A stretch of DNA of 64,000 nucleotides from NCBI GenBank assembly GCA_005883305.1, contig VBAC01000001.1, positions 62,001 through 126,000 on the forward strand, read 5' to 3'. The DNA comes from Alphaproteobacteria bacterium (GTDB taxonomy: Bacteria; Pseudomonadota; Alphaproteobacteria; Sphingomonadales; Sphingomonadaceae). A model generated the notes under the pieces. That model made no database searches. It was not told the DNA's origin and saw only the letters and a program-made list of their open reading frames with translations. Positions 40,242 to 49,619 of the stretch are shown piece after piece; positions within the stretch are counted from its first letter, which is position 1, and each line of letters opens with the position of its first letter. The translations under genes were made by a program, and so were the position numbers.

Positions 40242-41713
40242 GGCTCGACCACGAAATGGGTCAGCGAGAGGCTCTCGCGCCGCGAGCGCAGGATGAGCTT
40301 GAGCAGGACCAGATAGGCGGCGAGGCCTGACGAGGCGGCGATCGCCACGCGCAGCGCCAGGCTCTCGATCGGCAGCCCCATCACGATCATCGCCACACCG
40401 AGATCGGCGGCGGCGGCCGGCAGGGCGACCGCGGCGTAGAACAACGGCACCTCGACCCCGAACTCGCGGCGAAGGATCGCCCGGCGCACGATCGCCGCGC
40501 CCGTCGTCGCCAGCAGCGCCGCGAGCGCTCCGCCGGCGAGGCCGAGCCAGCCGATCAGCAAAGGCCCGCAGGCCAGCGTGACGGCGACGCTGGTCAGCGT
40601 GACGAGGATCACCCGCTGGGCGCGGCGGAAGAGCAGGATGAGGTCGCTGACTCCGAACGCGCCTTGCACCGTCTCGGCCGCGGCGAGCAGAAGCATCGCC
40701 CAATAGCCGGCGACGAACTCGGCGCCGATCAGGGCGAGCAGCGGCGCGCCGACGATCGCCAGCGCCGCCAGGGCCGGAAGCTGGATGGCGAGGATCAGCC
40801 GCGAGGCCGAGGCGGTCGCCCGGCCCGTCCGCGCCGCGCCGCCATGGACCAGGGTGCGCGAGACGATCGGGGTCAGCAGGCCGTCGAAGCTCTGGCGCAC
40901 CTGGCGGATCGGAGTGCGCATCTGCTGCGCCATTCCGTAAATGCCGGCCGGCGCCTCGCCGAGCAGAAGGCCGACGAGATAGAGGTCGAGCCGGCCGGCA
41001 AGCGCTCCGACGAAGTCGCTGAGAGTCGGCCAAGCGGTGTGACGGGAGATGTCGAGCAGCCGCTTTGGCTTGAGTCGCCAGGCTCCGAGCCGGAATGGCC
41101 CGAGGCAGCGTCGGGCGCCGACAAGCGCGAAGAGGAGGGCGGCAAGCGTGCCGGCCCAATAGCCGACGATCAGCCCGGTCTCGCGCCAGCCGAACGCCCA
41201 GGCGGCGGCTGCTGCGACGACCCCGACATAGGGCTCGATCACCGACCGGCCCCAGACCTGCCACCGCATCCGGTGAGTCCAGCGCGTCGCGGCGAGCAGC
41301 AGATCGAGCAGCGCCTGCCCGACGATCATCGGCGCGAGCAGGAAGAGGGCCGTTTCGGTGTTGGCGGCGGCCAAGCCGGGGAAAAGGGTGATTACGAGCA
41401 TGATCGGCGCCGCGCAGGCGAGGCCGGCGAGGATGACGAGGACGACGGAATCGAGCAGGATGTGCGGCGGCGGCCGCTCGGCGCTCCCTTCGTCGAGCAG
41501 CTTGAAGATCTGGCGCTTGAGGCCGGCGCCGCCGATCGTCACCGCAAGCTCGACCACCGCCACCGCGACGGCGAAGGCGCCGAACAGGGTGGCGCCGAAC
41601 AGTCGGCCCGCGACGAAGATGAAGAACAATCGCGCGCCGAAGCGGATCAGGAAGCCGAGCGCGGCGGAGCGGCCTCCTCTGAGGATCAGGCGCTGCGCTG
41701 CGGAGGCGGTCAC
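40232..41713 (-). CDS. Polysaccharide flippase (MOP superfamily, Wzx-like)
   Basis: The 493-residue protein has about 12-14 hydrophobic helices and the MOP/polysaccharide-export opening (AAQRLILRGGRSAALGFLIR then FIFVAGRLFGATLFGAFAVA). Such proteins move lipid-linked sugars across the inner membrane. It is not in an evident polysaccharide cluster here, though a sulfotransferase gene is convergent. Confidence 0.86.
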   Translation of the reverse strand: MTASAAQRLILRGGRSAALGFLIRFGARLFFIFVAGRLFGATLFGAFAVAVAVVELAVTIGGAGLKRQIFKLLDEGSAERPPPHILLDSVVLVILAGLACAAPIMLVITLFPGLAAANTETALFLLAPMIVGQALLDLLLAATRWTHRMRWQVWGRSVIEPYVGVVAAAAAWAFGWRETGLIVGYWAGTLAALLFALVGARRCLGPFRLGAWRLKPKRLLDISRHTAWPTLSDFVGALAGRLDLYLVGLLLGEAPAGIYGMAQQMRTPIRQVRQSFDGLLTPIVSRTLVHGGAARTGRATASASRLILAIQLPALAALAIVGAPLLALIGAEFVAGYWAMLLLAAAETVQGAFGVSDLILLFRRAQRVILVTLTSVAVTLACGPLLIGWLGLAGGALAALLATTGAAIVRRAILRREFGVEVPLFYAAVALPAAAADLGVAMIVMGLPIESLALRVAIAASSGLAAYLVLLKLILRSRRESLSLTHFVVEPQT

Positions 41714-41734
41714 CCTTCTTCTTCTATCCGCCCC

Positions 41735-42511
41735 TCAGTCGGGATCAAGCGCGATCCAGACCGGCGCGTGATCGCTCGCTTTCTCTCTCGCGCGGACATG
41801 GCGATCGACGCCCGCGGCGCTGAGCCGCTTCTTGGCCTGCTTGTTCAGCAGCAGATGATCGATGCGAATGCCCGCGTCGCGCGCGAAGGCGTTGCGCCAA
41901 TAATCCCAGAAGGTGAAAATCCGCTCCTTCGGGTGAAGGTGCCTCAGGGCGTCGGTCCAGCCCTGTTTCAGAAGTCGCGCATATTGCGCGCGCGGCTCCG
42001 GCTGGAACAAGGCGTCGTCCTGCCAGCGCTCGGGCTTGTAGACGTCGGCGTCGGTCGGGATGACGTTATAATCCCCCGCGAGCACCACCGGGCAATCGAG
42101 CCCCTTGAGCTCGGCCGCGCGGGCCATGAAACGCTCCATCCACCTGAGCTTGTAGGCGAACTTTTCGGTGCCGACCGGATTGCCGTTCGGCAGATAGAGG
42201 CAGCCGATCAGCACGCCGCCCACGGCTGCCTCGATGTAGCGCGAGTGGAGGTCGTCCGGATCGCCCGGCAGGCCGCGGCGCGTCTCCACCGGCTCGCAGC
42301 CTTTGGCGAGGATGGCGACGCCGTTCCAGCTCTTCTGGCCGTGCCAGATCGCGCCGTAGCCCGCCTTTTCGATCGCCGCCTCCGGAAAGCGCTCGTCGGG
42401 CGCCTTCAATTCCTGCAGGCAGGCGACGTCGGGCGAATCCTCCGCGAGCCACTCGAGCAGTCCGCCCAGACGCGCGTTGATCCCGTTGACGTTGAAGGTC
42501 GCGATCCGCAT
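41735..42511 (-). CDS. xth: Exodeoxyribonuclease III
   Basis: The 258-residue AP endonuclease/3'-exonuclease from the ATG at 42511 shows MRIATFNVNGINARL, CLQELKAPDERFP, LAGDYNVIPTDADVYKPERW, TFWDYWRNAFARDAGIRIDH and the terminal SDHAPVWIALD. These contain the catalytic Glu, Asp-Asn pair and Asp-His of the family. It repairs abasic sites. Confidence 0.95.
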   Translation of the reverse strand: MRIATFNVNGINARLGGLLEWLAEDSPDVACLQELKAPDERFPEAAIEKAGYGAIWHGQKSWNGVAILAKGCEPVETRRGLPGDPDDLHSRYIEAAVGGVLIGCLYLPNGNPVGTEKFAYKLRWMERFMARAAELKGLDCPVVLAGDYNVIPTDADVYKPERWQDDALFQPEPRAQYARLLKQGWTDALRHLHPKERIFTFWDYWRNAFARDAGIRIDHLLLNKQAKKRLSAAGVDRHVRAREKASDHAPVWIALDPD

Positions 42512-42684
42512 CGGCCTCCAACGCACGAAGGGCGCCCGATCGTTCCCCCGCCGTCGCGCGCCGGATTCGCCGAAATAGCGGATGCGGGAGGCCGAAAAGT
42601 GCGATAGATTTCAACAGGCGGGGCAGCGGCGACTCAGCCGGTCCAAAGGTTGCGCGCAAGCTCCGCGCGGCGAGGAGGCACGAA

Positions 42685-43845
42685 ATGGCTCGGGAAATTC
42701 CCCTCTACACTCTGGCCGGCGTCCCGGATTGCGAGACCAGCACTCACCCGTTCTCCACCGGCGACGGCCTGGGCCTCTCGCTGCTTCGCTTCAACAAGGC
42801 GCCGTGCCGCGACGTCGTAATGATCTGCCACGGCCTCACCACCTCGTGCGACATGTTCATCATGCCCGAGCACGAGAATCTGGTGCGTTTCCTCCATGCC
42901 CACGGCCTCACCGACGTCTGGACCCTCGATTACCGGATGAGCAACCGCCATCCCTACAATCTGCTGCGCCACCGCTATTCGATGGATCATGTCGCGTTGT
43001 TCGATTTCCCTCCGGCGCTGGAGGCGATCCGCGCCGCGGCCGGAGGCGACGTGCGAATCCACGTCATCGCCCATTGCCTCGGCTCGGCCTCGTTCACGAT
43101 GAGCCTGTTCGCAGGGGTGGTGAAGGTGCAGAGCCTGATCGCCAACAGCGTCGCGCTCACACCGCGGGTCCCGGGCTGGTCGCGGGTGAAGCTCGCGCTC
43201 GCCCCGTTCCTCGTCGAATATGTGCTTCAGCAGCCTTACGTCTCGCCCAATTGGGGGTCCGAGCCCGGCCTCACCACCGGCAAGGTCGTCGCCAAGGCGC
43301 TCGGTCTCGCCCACCGCGAATGCGACGAGAGCGCCTGCCACATGCTGAGCTTCATGTGGGGCACCGGCTTTCCGGCCCTCTACAGCCACGACAATCTCCT
43401 CCCGGTCACCCACCGGCGCGGCGGCGACCTCTATGGCGCGACCGCGGTCAACTATCACCGCCACGTCAACATGATGGTGAAGGCCGGAGGGGCGGTGAAG
43501 ATGTACCCGAAGGATCCGGCGCTCGCTCCGCTCCCGGACGACTATTTCGAGCGCGCGGGCGAGGTGACCACTCCGGTCCTCTTCACCACCGGCATCGACA
43601 ACAAGGTGTTCACCGATTCCAACATCCACTGCCACGGCCGGCTCGAGAAGATCGCTCCCGGCCTTCACGAGCTGGCCGTCTTCGACGGCTACGGCCACCA
43701 GGACGTGTTCATGGGCAAGGACGCGGCGAAGGAGGTCTTCCCCCGGATGCTCCAGTTCATCGAGAAGCACGCCGGCGGGAGCGCGCTGGGTACCGGCCCC
43801 GCCGCCATGCCCCAGCTGATCGCGACTCCGATCGAGGGGAGCTGA
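42685..43845 (+). CDS. Alpha/beta hydrolase with Cys nucleophile
   Basis: The 386-residue protein has a classical hydrolase core: VVMICHGLTTSCDMF (oxyanion region), DVWTLDYRMSNRHP, and the nucleophile elbow HVIAHCLGSASF with Cys131 in place of Ser. A late FTTGIDNKVFTDSN carries the acid region and FDGYGHQDVFMG gives the His. Proteins with AHCLG elbows occur fused to or beside cholesterol-oxidase-like GMC enzymes; the GMC gene is convergent and 126 bases away. Substrate unknown; a lactone or thioester is conceivable (inference). Confidence 0.82.
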   Translation: MAREIPLYTLAGVPDCETSTHPFSTGDGLGLSLLRFNKAPCRDVVMICHGLTTSCDMFIMPEHENLVRFLHAHGLTDVWTLDYRMSNRHPYNLLRHRYSMDHVALFDFPPALEAIRAAAGGDVRIHVIAHCLGSASFTMSLFAGVVKVQSLIANSVALTPRVPGWSRVKLALAPFLVEYVLQQPYVSPNWGSEPGLTTGKVVAKALGLAHRECDESACHMLSFMWGTGFPALYSHDNLLPVTHRRGGDLYGATAVNYHRHVNMMVKAGGAVKMYPKDPALAPLPDDYFERAGEVTTPVLFTTGIDNKVFTDSNIHCHGRLEKIAPGLHELAVFDGYGHQDVFMGKDAAKEVFPRMLQFIEKHAGGSALGTGPAAMPQLIATPIEGS

Positions 43846-43861
43846 GGGCTTCCTTTCGCAT

Positions 43862-43945
43862 CGTCATTGCAAGGAGCGCAGCGACGAAGCAATCCAGCGG
43901 GCCTCCGAATCAGAACTGGATTGCTTCGCTACGCTCGCAATGACG
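43862..43945. repeat. Intergenic palindromic repeat (CGTCATTGCAAGGAGCGCAG type)
   Basis: The left arm CGTCATTGCAAGGAGCGCAG and on to AATCCAG is mirrored on the right by CTGGATTGCTTCGCTACGCT and on to ATGACG. Near-identical to the copy at 50251-50335. It lies between the hydrolase and GMC genes. Confidence 0.88.
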
Positions 43946-43971
43946 AGCTGGAGTAGCGGGTCGGCACAGCC

Positions 43972-46320
43972 TCACGTCCCGTCGTGCGAGGGCTTCGGCG
44001 CCATCCCCTTGTAGGTGTCGAACAGCTGGCCGGCGAAGAACATGCTGAACTTGCGGATCGTGTTGAGCCGGGAAAGCAGGCTCGGCGCGTTGGTCACGGT
44101 CATCGTCGTCAGCTGGTGGGCGAAATCCATCGGATCGATCTTGAGCGTGCCTTCGAAAGCCAGCGGCGACTGGTCGTCCCTGCCGCAGTAGATCTTGACG
44201 AAGAGAGTCGTCGTGTCGCCCCACAGGTCCAGGCCGCGATCGTCGTGGATCAGCTTGCGGCCGTAGAAGTAGAAGGCCGTTCCCTCCGCCGTGGCGAGCG
44301 GCATTCGATATTCCATCAGCCGGGTCGCCGCCTTGTCGGGCGCCTCGGTGAAGAGGTTGAACCGGCCCTTCTCGATGGTCAGCGGGTCGGGCGAGACGGC
44401 GGGCAGATGGAGAGTCCCGATCAGGTCCGCCTCGTGCGCGGCCTCGCGCAGCAGCCGGTCGGCATCCTCGGCGATCACCGTCACCACGAAATGGCAGTCG
44501 GATGGGACTCCGCCGCCCGCGGGCACGACGGTTCCGGCCATCTTCTCCGTGAAGCGGATGCCGACCGTCGCCGCCCCCTCGTCCGGCGCCTGCTGGGCGG
44601 CGGGCGTCATGTCGATCGTCCGGCCTCTGTCCGCGGCGAGCTTCATCATCGCCCGCTCGGTGAAGGCGGTGATGGTGAGCAGCGGATTGACGCCCAGCGA
44701 GCGCGGCATGATCGAGCCGTCGCAGACGTAGAGGCCCTCGTGCACGGCCGCGCCGCTCGCCCCGGAAAAGACCCGGCAGCGGCCGTCGACGACGCCCTCG
44801 GCCGCGTCGTCCGCCATCCGGCAGCCTCCAAGCGGGTGGACGGTGACCAGATTGTGATCGAGCAGGTCGGTCCAGATCGGGTTGGGCACATAGGTGCCCC
44901 CGGTCGCGGCCACCGCTTTCTCGAGATTGGCGGCGACGCGCTTGAAGCCGTCCATCTCGCCGACCCCCGGCCAGACGACTCCAAGCCGATCGTCGGCGAA
45001 CTCCATCACCCCGCCGGCGCCGTCGTGCGACATGACGAGGAAGGTCTGGGTGTGATTGACGGCGCCGTGATAGGGGCCGCGCACCAGGCTCTCGATCTCG
45101 CGCGCTTTCTCGGTGAAATAATCGCCCGTGTCGGTGTCGGTGCCGAGCGCCGACGCGCAGGCGGCCATCACTCCGGGCAGGAAGGGGCCGATGCCGCCGG
45201 GAATCGAGCCCTCCTCGATCACCATCCCCCGTTCGACGTCGTCGGCGCCGTCCCTTGCGGCGCGAAGGTCGATCAGGCCGGAGATGCAGGGGCCGACCGG
45301 GCGGCGGCCGTCGGTGCGGTAATCGTAGCTCGGCGAATCCTGGCCGAAGCCGATGCCGTCGATCGGCCGATCGTTGTTGTAGCCGAAGGCGAGCACGTCG
45401 CCATTGCCGCTGAAGCCCTGGCCGATCCGGTCCGAGATCGGCAGGCCGCGCTCGCGCGAGCGGAACAGGATTTCGGTGGAGCCCAGGGTGCCGCCGGCGA
45501 GAACGACGATGTCGGCACAGACGGTCGGCTCCTCCGCCTCGAAGCCTTCGCGGCCGAGCGACAGCGGCGCATAATGGACGCACCAGCCGCCGCCCTCGCG
45601 GGCGCTGACCGAGCGGACCTTGACGCCGCAGAAGATCTCGGCGCCGAACGCGGCCGCGTCGGGCAAATAGTTCATCTGGGTGGTGCTCTTCGCGCCGGTG
45701 TTGCAGCCCGAGCAGCAATCGCCGCACAAATTGCAGGCGGGCTGCCAGATTCCGGCCGGGTTGTAGCCGGCGGAAAAGCTGACGTTGATCGGCGGAAGGC
45801 TGAGCGGCACTCCGAAGGCGGCGGCCGCCGCCTTCATCGCCTCGAGCTTGTTGAGCTTCGGATAGTCGGCGCCGCCATCCGGATAGGCACGCGGCTTCAG
45901 CATGGTCAGCGCCCGCTCGTAGCCGGTCGCGAGATCGGCGTCGCCGACGCCGGCGGGCCAGGCCGGGTCGTCGAACAGCCTGGGATCGGCCTTGAGCGAG
46001 ACGTTGGCGTTGATCAGCGAGGTCCCGCCCAGCCCGCAGCCGACCAGCACGTTGATGTCCTTGCCGGCATGGAGGTCGAACAGGCCGGTCGCTCGGCCGA
46101 GATGGCCCTTCGCGCCGTTGACCTGCGATTCCCGGGTCGCCTCGGCCGGCGTATCGGGAAACTCGCCGGGCAGCCTCTCCTCGCCCCGCTCGAGCAGCGC
46201 CACCTTGTAGCCCATCCGCGCCAGCCGCGACGCCGCCGCGCCGCCGCCGTAGCCGGAGCCGACGACGATCGCGTCGTAGCGCGTCTCCATTTCGGAGAGC
46301 GGCCTGGAAATCCTTTTCAT
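43972..46320 (-). CDS. GMC oxidoreductase (cholesterol-oxidase-like) with Cys-cluster motif
   Basis: The 782-residue flavoprotein starts at the ATG at 46320, overlapping the upstream gene by four bases. FAD motif DAIVVGSGYGGGAAASRLAR (about 15-35); then VGCGLGGTSLINANV; a cysteine cluster CNLCGDCCSGCNTGAK with spacing CxxCxxCxxxC suited to a [4Fe-4S] cluster; TVHPLGGCRMAD near the catalytic region; and an extra C-terminal domain of about 240 residues (MAGTVVPAGG ... FFAGQLFDTY) found in long GMC proteins. No Tat or Sec signal is evident. It may oxidise a sterol-like or other hydrophobic alcohol, passing electrons to the cluster (inference). Confidence 0.88.
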   Translation of the reverse strand: MKRISRPLSEMETRYDAIVVGSGYGGGAAASRLARMGYKVALLERGEERLPGEFPDTPAEATRESQVNGAKGHLGRATGLFDLHAGKDINVLVGCGLGGTSLINANVSLKADPRLFDDPAWPAGVGDADLATGYERALTMLKPRAYPDGGADYPKLNKLEAMKAAAAAFGVPLSLPPINVSFSAGYNPAGIWQPACNLCGDCCSGCNTGAKSTTQMNYLPDAAAFGAEIFCGVKVRSVSAREGGGWCVHYAPLSLGREGFEAEEPTVCADIVVLAGGTLGSTEILFRSRERGLPISDRIGQGFSGNGDVLAFGYNNDRPIDGIGFGQDSPSYDYRTDGRRPVGPCISGLIDLRAARDGADDVERGMVIEEGSIPGGIGPFLPGVMAACASALGTDTDTGDYFTEKAREIESLVRGPYHGAVNHTQTFLVMSHDGAGGVMEFADDRLGVVWPGVGEMDGFKRVAANLEKAVAATGGTYVPNPIWTDLLDHNLVTVHPLGGCRMADDAAEGVVDGRCRVFSGASGAAVHEGLYVCDGSIMPRSLGVNPLLTITAFTERAMMKLAADRGRTIDMTPAAQQAPDEGAATVGIRFTEKMAGTVVPAGGGVPSDCHFVVTVIAEDADRLLREAAHEADLIGTLHLPAVSPDPLTIEKGRFNLFTEAPDKAATRLMEYRMPLATAEGTAFYFYGRKLIHDDRGLDLWGDTTTLFVKIYCGRDDQSPLAFEGTLKIDPMDFAHQLTTMTVTNAPSLLSRLNTIRKFSMFFAGQLFDTYKGMAPKPSHDGT

Positions 46321-48182
46321 GGCGCAACCTCGATCGGGGGTTCGATGAGCGTTTCCGCGAGCGTGCCGTCGTCCGTGTCGGGCACGGATCTGAGGCCGAT
46401 CGGAAAAATGGAGAGACCGCCGTCTTTGTCGATGCGCAGCCGCAGGAAGCTCTTGAAGTTCTCGATCCGCATCGACGAAAAGCCTTCGTTCGGGTGGCGG
46501 CCGAGCAGGTTCAGGCAGACGAGCAGATAGGCGCCGAAGACGAAGCCGGAGACGATCGCGGAGACGATCGTCGCCACGACGAGGGTCGCGATATTGTCGC
46601 CGCGCGCCCAATCGCCGGGGAACAGGCCTTCGCTGTAATGGACGATGGCGCAGACCGTCAGAGTCACCGCCGCCGCCTGCGCCAGCGCGTGCGCGGTGCC
46701 CATCGCGACCTGAAGCCCCCGCGAATAAGGCGATTCCGCGAACTTCACGTAGCCGAGCCACGCCACCAGCACGAGCAGGGCCGACCATGGCGATGAGCCG
46801 ATCAGCTCCCAATAGGCCTGGATCGAATGGAGGAAATCGCCCTTGCGCAGAATCGCGCTCATCGAATCGGCCTCGGCGGCCCGGGCGTGAAAATCGAGCA
46901 CCCAGTTGAAGATTCCGTAGAGCGCCATGTAGGTCGCCACGAACAGCTTGTTGAGCAGTGGGAATTTGAGGTTGCCCCAGGCGAGGGCACGAGAATCCGC
47001 GACGCTGGGGAAAACCGCCTTGCCGTCGTTCGCGATCCTGAAGGCGCGATCCTGCGCCCCGGCGCTCGGCTCCACCCCCGGCTTGGGAAAGCGGTAGCGG
47101 AACAGCTTGTCCTTCAGGTGATGGGTCGGATGGAGGAAAGCCCCGCCGCCGCCGCACACGATATAGTGGCGGGCGGGGCGTTCCGGATCGTCGTCATGTT
47201 CGACGTAGCGGCAATAATGATGGCTGTCGCCGGTCAGCACGACCTTGAGCTTGTGCCCCATCGGCGCCCCGTTTTCGGGCCAGCCCGCCTCGCGGTTTTC
47301 GCGCGCCTCGGGCATCTGCGCCAGGCCGGCGAGCCGCTCGAGATAGGAAAAGCTCTCGAACTTCTTGTCGGGATCTTTCGGGTCGACATAGGCCCAGGCC
47401 GGATCGGCGACGCACAGGATCAGCTTCGATCCCGGGTTCATCCAATAGGCCGCGGCGTGCTGGAAATAGTCGATCTGGGGCTGGTCGATATAGCCTTCCA
47501 GCTGGCTGTCGGTGCCCCACACCCACCAGTCGCCGGGAAGCTCGATCGCGAAGTAGCTGCGCGTCTGCTGGGTCCGGCGGCCGCCGATCACCTTGCCCTG
47601 GCGGCTGATGCCGAGGTCGATCCCGGGCCGCGCCAGCCGGCGCCGGCAGAACAGGCCGAAGAAGGAGTTGAGCCCGTCGTACCAATCGTGATTGCCCGGA
47701 ATGGCATAAAGGTGCGGCTGCTCGCTCTCCTCCCACTTGGGTTTCCCGCCCGGCGCGTAGGCTTCGTCGAACGGGCCGATGAAGCGGTCCCGATAATCCT
47801 CGCGCGAGGCGGTCGGGTAGACCTGGTCGCCGCCCAGGATGAGCAGCCGGCCGCGCGGCAGCGTGTGGCCCACCAGCGCCGGCTCGGCGGCGAGCCGGGC
47901 CATGGCGAAGGTCGATTTCCAGCCGTCTCCGCTATCCGCCAGGAAATCGAACCAGAACGCGCCCGTCTGCGGGTCGCGCGCCCCGGAATAGTCGAATTCG
48001 CCGTCCTTCGGCGTGGCCTGGATCGCATTGGCCGCAGCGATCGCTTCGCGCTTGTCCGCGAAATGGCCGAACAATGTGGAAATCGCCGCTCGGACGCCGG
48101 TCTTGGCCAGCAGGCGAGGATCATACCATCCCGCCATCGCCATCTTCACCGGTGGTTGCGGGTCTCGTGCGTTGCTCGCCAT
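46317..48182 (-). CDS. Membrane metallophosphoesterase
   Basis: The 621-residue protein has a calcineurin-like phosphoesterase domain with LLILGGDQVYP, AIPGNHDWYDGLNSFFG and VVLTGDSHHYCRYVEHDDD, the metal-binding signatures. A C-terminal membrane domain follows (about 435-575) with about four helices, e.g. WSALLVLVAWLGYV and LVVATIVSAIVSGFVFGAYL. Substrate may be a phospholipid or nucleotide. It is translationally coupled to the GMC oxidoreductase gene, which suggests joint action. Confidence 0.86.
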   Translation of the reverse strand: MASNARDPQPPVKMAMAGWYDPRLLAKTGVRAAISTLFGHFADKREAIAAANAIQATPKDGEFDYSGARDPQTGAFWFDFLADSGDGWKSTFAMARLAAEPALVGHTLPRGRLLILGGDQVYPTASREDYRDRFIGPFDEAYAPGGKPKWEESEQPHLYAIPGNHDWYDGLNSFFGLFCRRRLARPGIDLGISRQGKVIGGRRTQQTRSYFAIELPGDWWVWGTDSQLEGYIDQPQIDYFQHAAAYWMNPGSKLILCVADPAWAYVDPKDPDKKFESFSYLERLAGLAQMPEARENREAGWPENGAPMGHKLKVVLTGDSHHYCRYVEHDDDPERPARHYIVCGGGGAFLHPTHHLKDKLFRYRFPKPGVEPSAGAQDRAFRIANDGKAVFPSVADSRALAWGNLKFPLLNKLFVATYMALYGIFNWVLDFHARAAEADSMSAILRKGDFLHSIQAYWELIGSSPWSALLVLVAWLGYVKFAESPYSRGLQVAMGTAHALAQAAAVTLTVCAIVHYSEGLFPGDWARGDNIATLVVATIVSAIVSGFVFGAYLLVCLNLLGRHPNEGFSSMRIENFKSFLRLRIDKDGGLSIFPIGLRSVPDTDDGTLAETLIEPPIEVAP

Positions 48183-48299
48183 CTTCCCCTCCCGACTGAA
48201 GGAGAAGGCTAACTCAAGTCTTCGAGTCGTGCGAGGATATTGCGCCGAAAAGGATAGAATTCATTTCTCTGGGAATTCGAGGGCGTCACTGGCGCTTTT

Positions 48300-48560
48300 C
48301 TATTCGCCGCTTTCGCTTTCGTCCCTCCACCAGGTCTCGACATCGCCATTCAGCTTCACGGTCACCGGCATTCCGTGGCGGTCGACCGCCTTTCCCGCGG
48401 CCACTCGGATCCACCCTTCCGACGCACAATATTCCTCGACGTCTTCCCGCTCCCGTCCCTTGAACCGGATTCCGACTCCGCGCCGCAGCGCCTCCATGTC
48501 GAAATGCTGGCTCTTCGGGTTGTTGGAGAGGCGGTCGGGGGGCGGCGTATCGTCGGCCAT
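48300..48560 (-). CDS. DUF3297 family protein
   Basis: This 86-residue cytosolic protein carries PPPDRLSNNPKSQHFD, GVGIRFKGREREDVEEYC and AGKAVDRHGMPVTVKLNGDV, the DUF3297 signature, widely conserved in proteobacteria with no assigned function. It ends with an acidic tail. The gene is between the metallophosphoesterase and the LysR regulator. Confidence 0.88.
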   Translation of the reverse strand: MADDTPPPDRLSNNPKSQHFDMEALRRGVGIRFKGREREDVEEYCASEGWIRVAAGKAVDRHGMPVTVKLNGDVETWWRDESESGE

Positions 48561-48591
48561 GGGCGATCCTTCGAATTGGTCCTGGCGCTCC

Positions 48592-49527
48592 TTAGCGCGT
48601 CACATCCTCGCGTCCAGCCATCCAGCACGGATCCCAGCCCGGCTCGGGTCCGAATCGCTGGACCAGGAAATCGACCAAAGCCCGCACCCGGGCGGTAACC
48701 GCCCGGCCCGGCGGCATCACCGCGTGGAGCGCGCCTTCCTCGAGCGCGAAATCGCGAAGGATCACCTCGACTCCTTTGTCCTCGATCGCCGGGGCGGCGA
48801 TGAAGCTCGGCAGGATGCAGATGCCGACTCCGGCGCGCGCGGCGGCGAGCAGCATCTCGCCATTGTTGGTTCGGATCCTCGGCCTGATCCGCACCGTCTC
48901 CCAGCGGCCGCCGCTCTCGAAGCGCCACTGCTCGTTGCCGTAGGCGAGGATGACGTGGTCGGCGAGGTCGGCCGGACGGCCCGGACGCCCGTGCGCCGCG
49001 AGATAGGCCGGGCTGGCGACGACGCACTTGCGCACCGGAGCGATCCGCCGCGCGACCAGCGCCGAATCGGCCAGCCGGCCGATGCGCACCGCCAGATCGT
49101 AGCCGCCGCCGGCGAGGTCGACCGTCCGGTCCTCGAATTCGATGTCGAGCTCGACCTTCGGGTGCGAGTTCGCGAACGCGGCCAGAGCGGGCGCGAGATG
49201 CACGGTTCCGAACGACAGCGGCGCGGTGAGCCGGATCGGACCTGCGATCTGGGTCACCGCCTCGGCCACCACCTCCTGGGCCGCTTCCAGGTCGCCGAGG
49301 ATGGCCGAGGCGCGGGCGTAATAGGCCTGGCCGATATCGGTCGGCTGCGCGCCGCGCGCGGTCCTCGTCAGCAGACGGGCGCCGAGCCGCTCCTCCAGCC
49401 GCGCGACCCGGCGCGACAGGACCGGCTTGGAAAGCCCCATCCGCTCGGCGGCGCGGGCGAAGGAGCCGGTCTCGACCACCCGCACGAAGGCGAGGACGTC
49501 GATCAGATCGGGCGAGGAGTGTTCCAT
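48592..49527 (-). CDS. LysR family transcriptional regulator
   Basis: The 311-residue protein from the ATG at 49527 has a winged helix-turn-helix (VVETGSFARAAERMGLSKPV LSRRVARLEERLG split by the recognition helix) and a periplasmic-binding-like effector domain (about 90-295). It is divergent from azoR and pirin across a 92-bp gap, the usual arrangement for a LysR regulator controlling those genes, probably in response to quinone-like or electrophilic compounds (inference). Confidence 0.93.
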   Translation of the reverse strand: MEHSSPDLIDVLAFVRVVETGSFARAAERMGLSKPVLSRRVARLEERLGARLLTRTARGAQPTDIGQAYYARASAILGDLEAAQEVVAEAVTQIAGPIRLTAPLSFGTVHLAPALAAFANSHPKVELDIEFEDRTVDLAGGGYDLAVRIGRLADSALVARRIAPVRKCVVASPAYLAAHGRPGRPADLADHVILAYGNEQWRFESGGRWETVRIRPRIRTNNGEMLLAAARAGVGICILPSFIAAPAIEDKGVEVILRDFALEEGALHAVMPPGRAVTARVRALVDFLVQRFGPEPGWDPCWMAGREDVTR

Positions 49528-49619
49528 ATTTCGCAACGCTGCAATACCGGATACCGGCCTATCGGCAACGCACATAGGCACCTAGATCGGGCTCTGCAAT
49601 TCCTCCGAAAGGAAATGAG
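49528..49619. promoter_or_regulatory. Divergent promoter region of lysR and azoR
   Basis: A 92-bp gap shared by two divergent genes. It must hold both promoters and the LysR operator. TGCAATACCGGATACCGGCC (around 49539-49558) includes a direct repeat ATACCGG that may mark the site; AAGGAAATGAG before 49620 is the azoR ribosome site. Confidence 0.45.

Noticed and set aside
42520-42546. GGAAC ... CGTT upstream of xth on the minus strand
   Set aside because: The spacer is 18 bases rather than 16-17, and the -10 would sit only about eight bases from the start codon.
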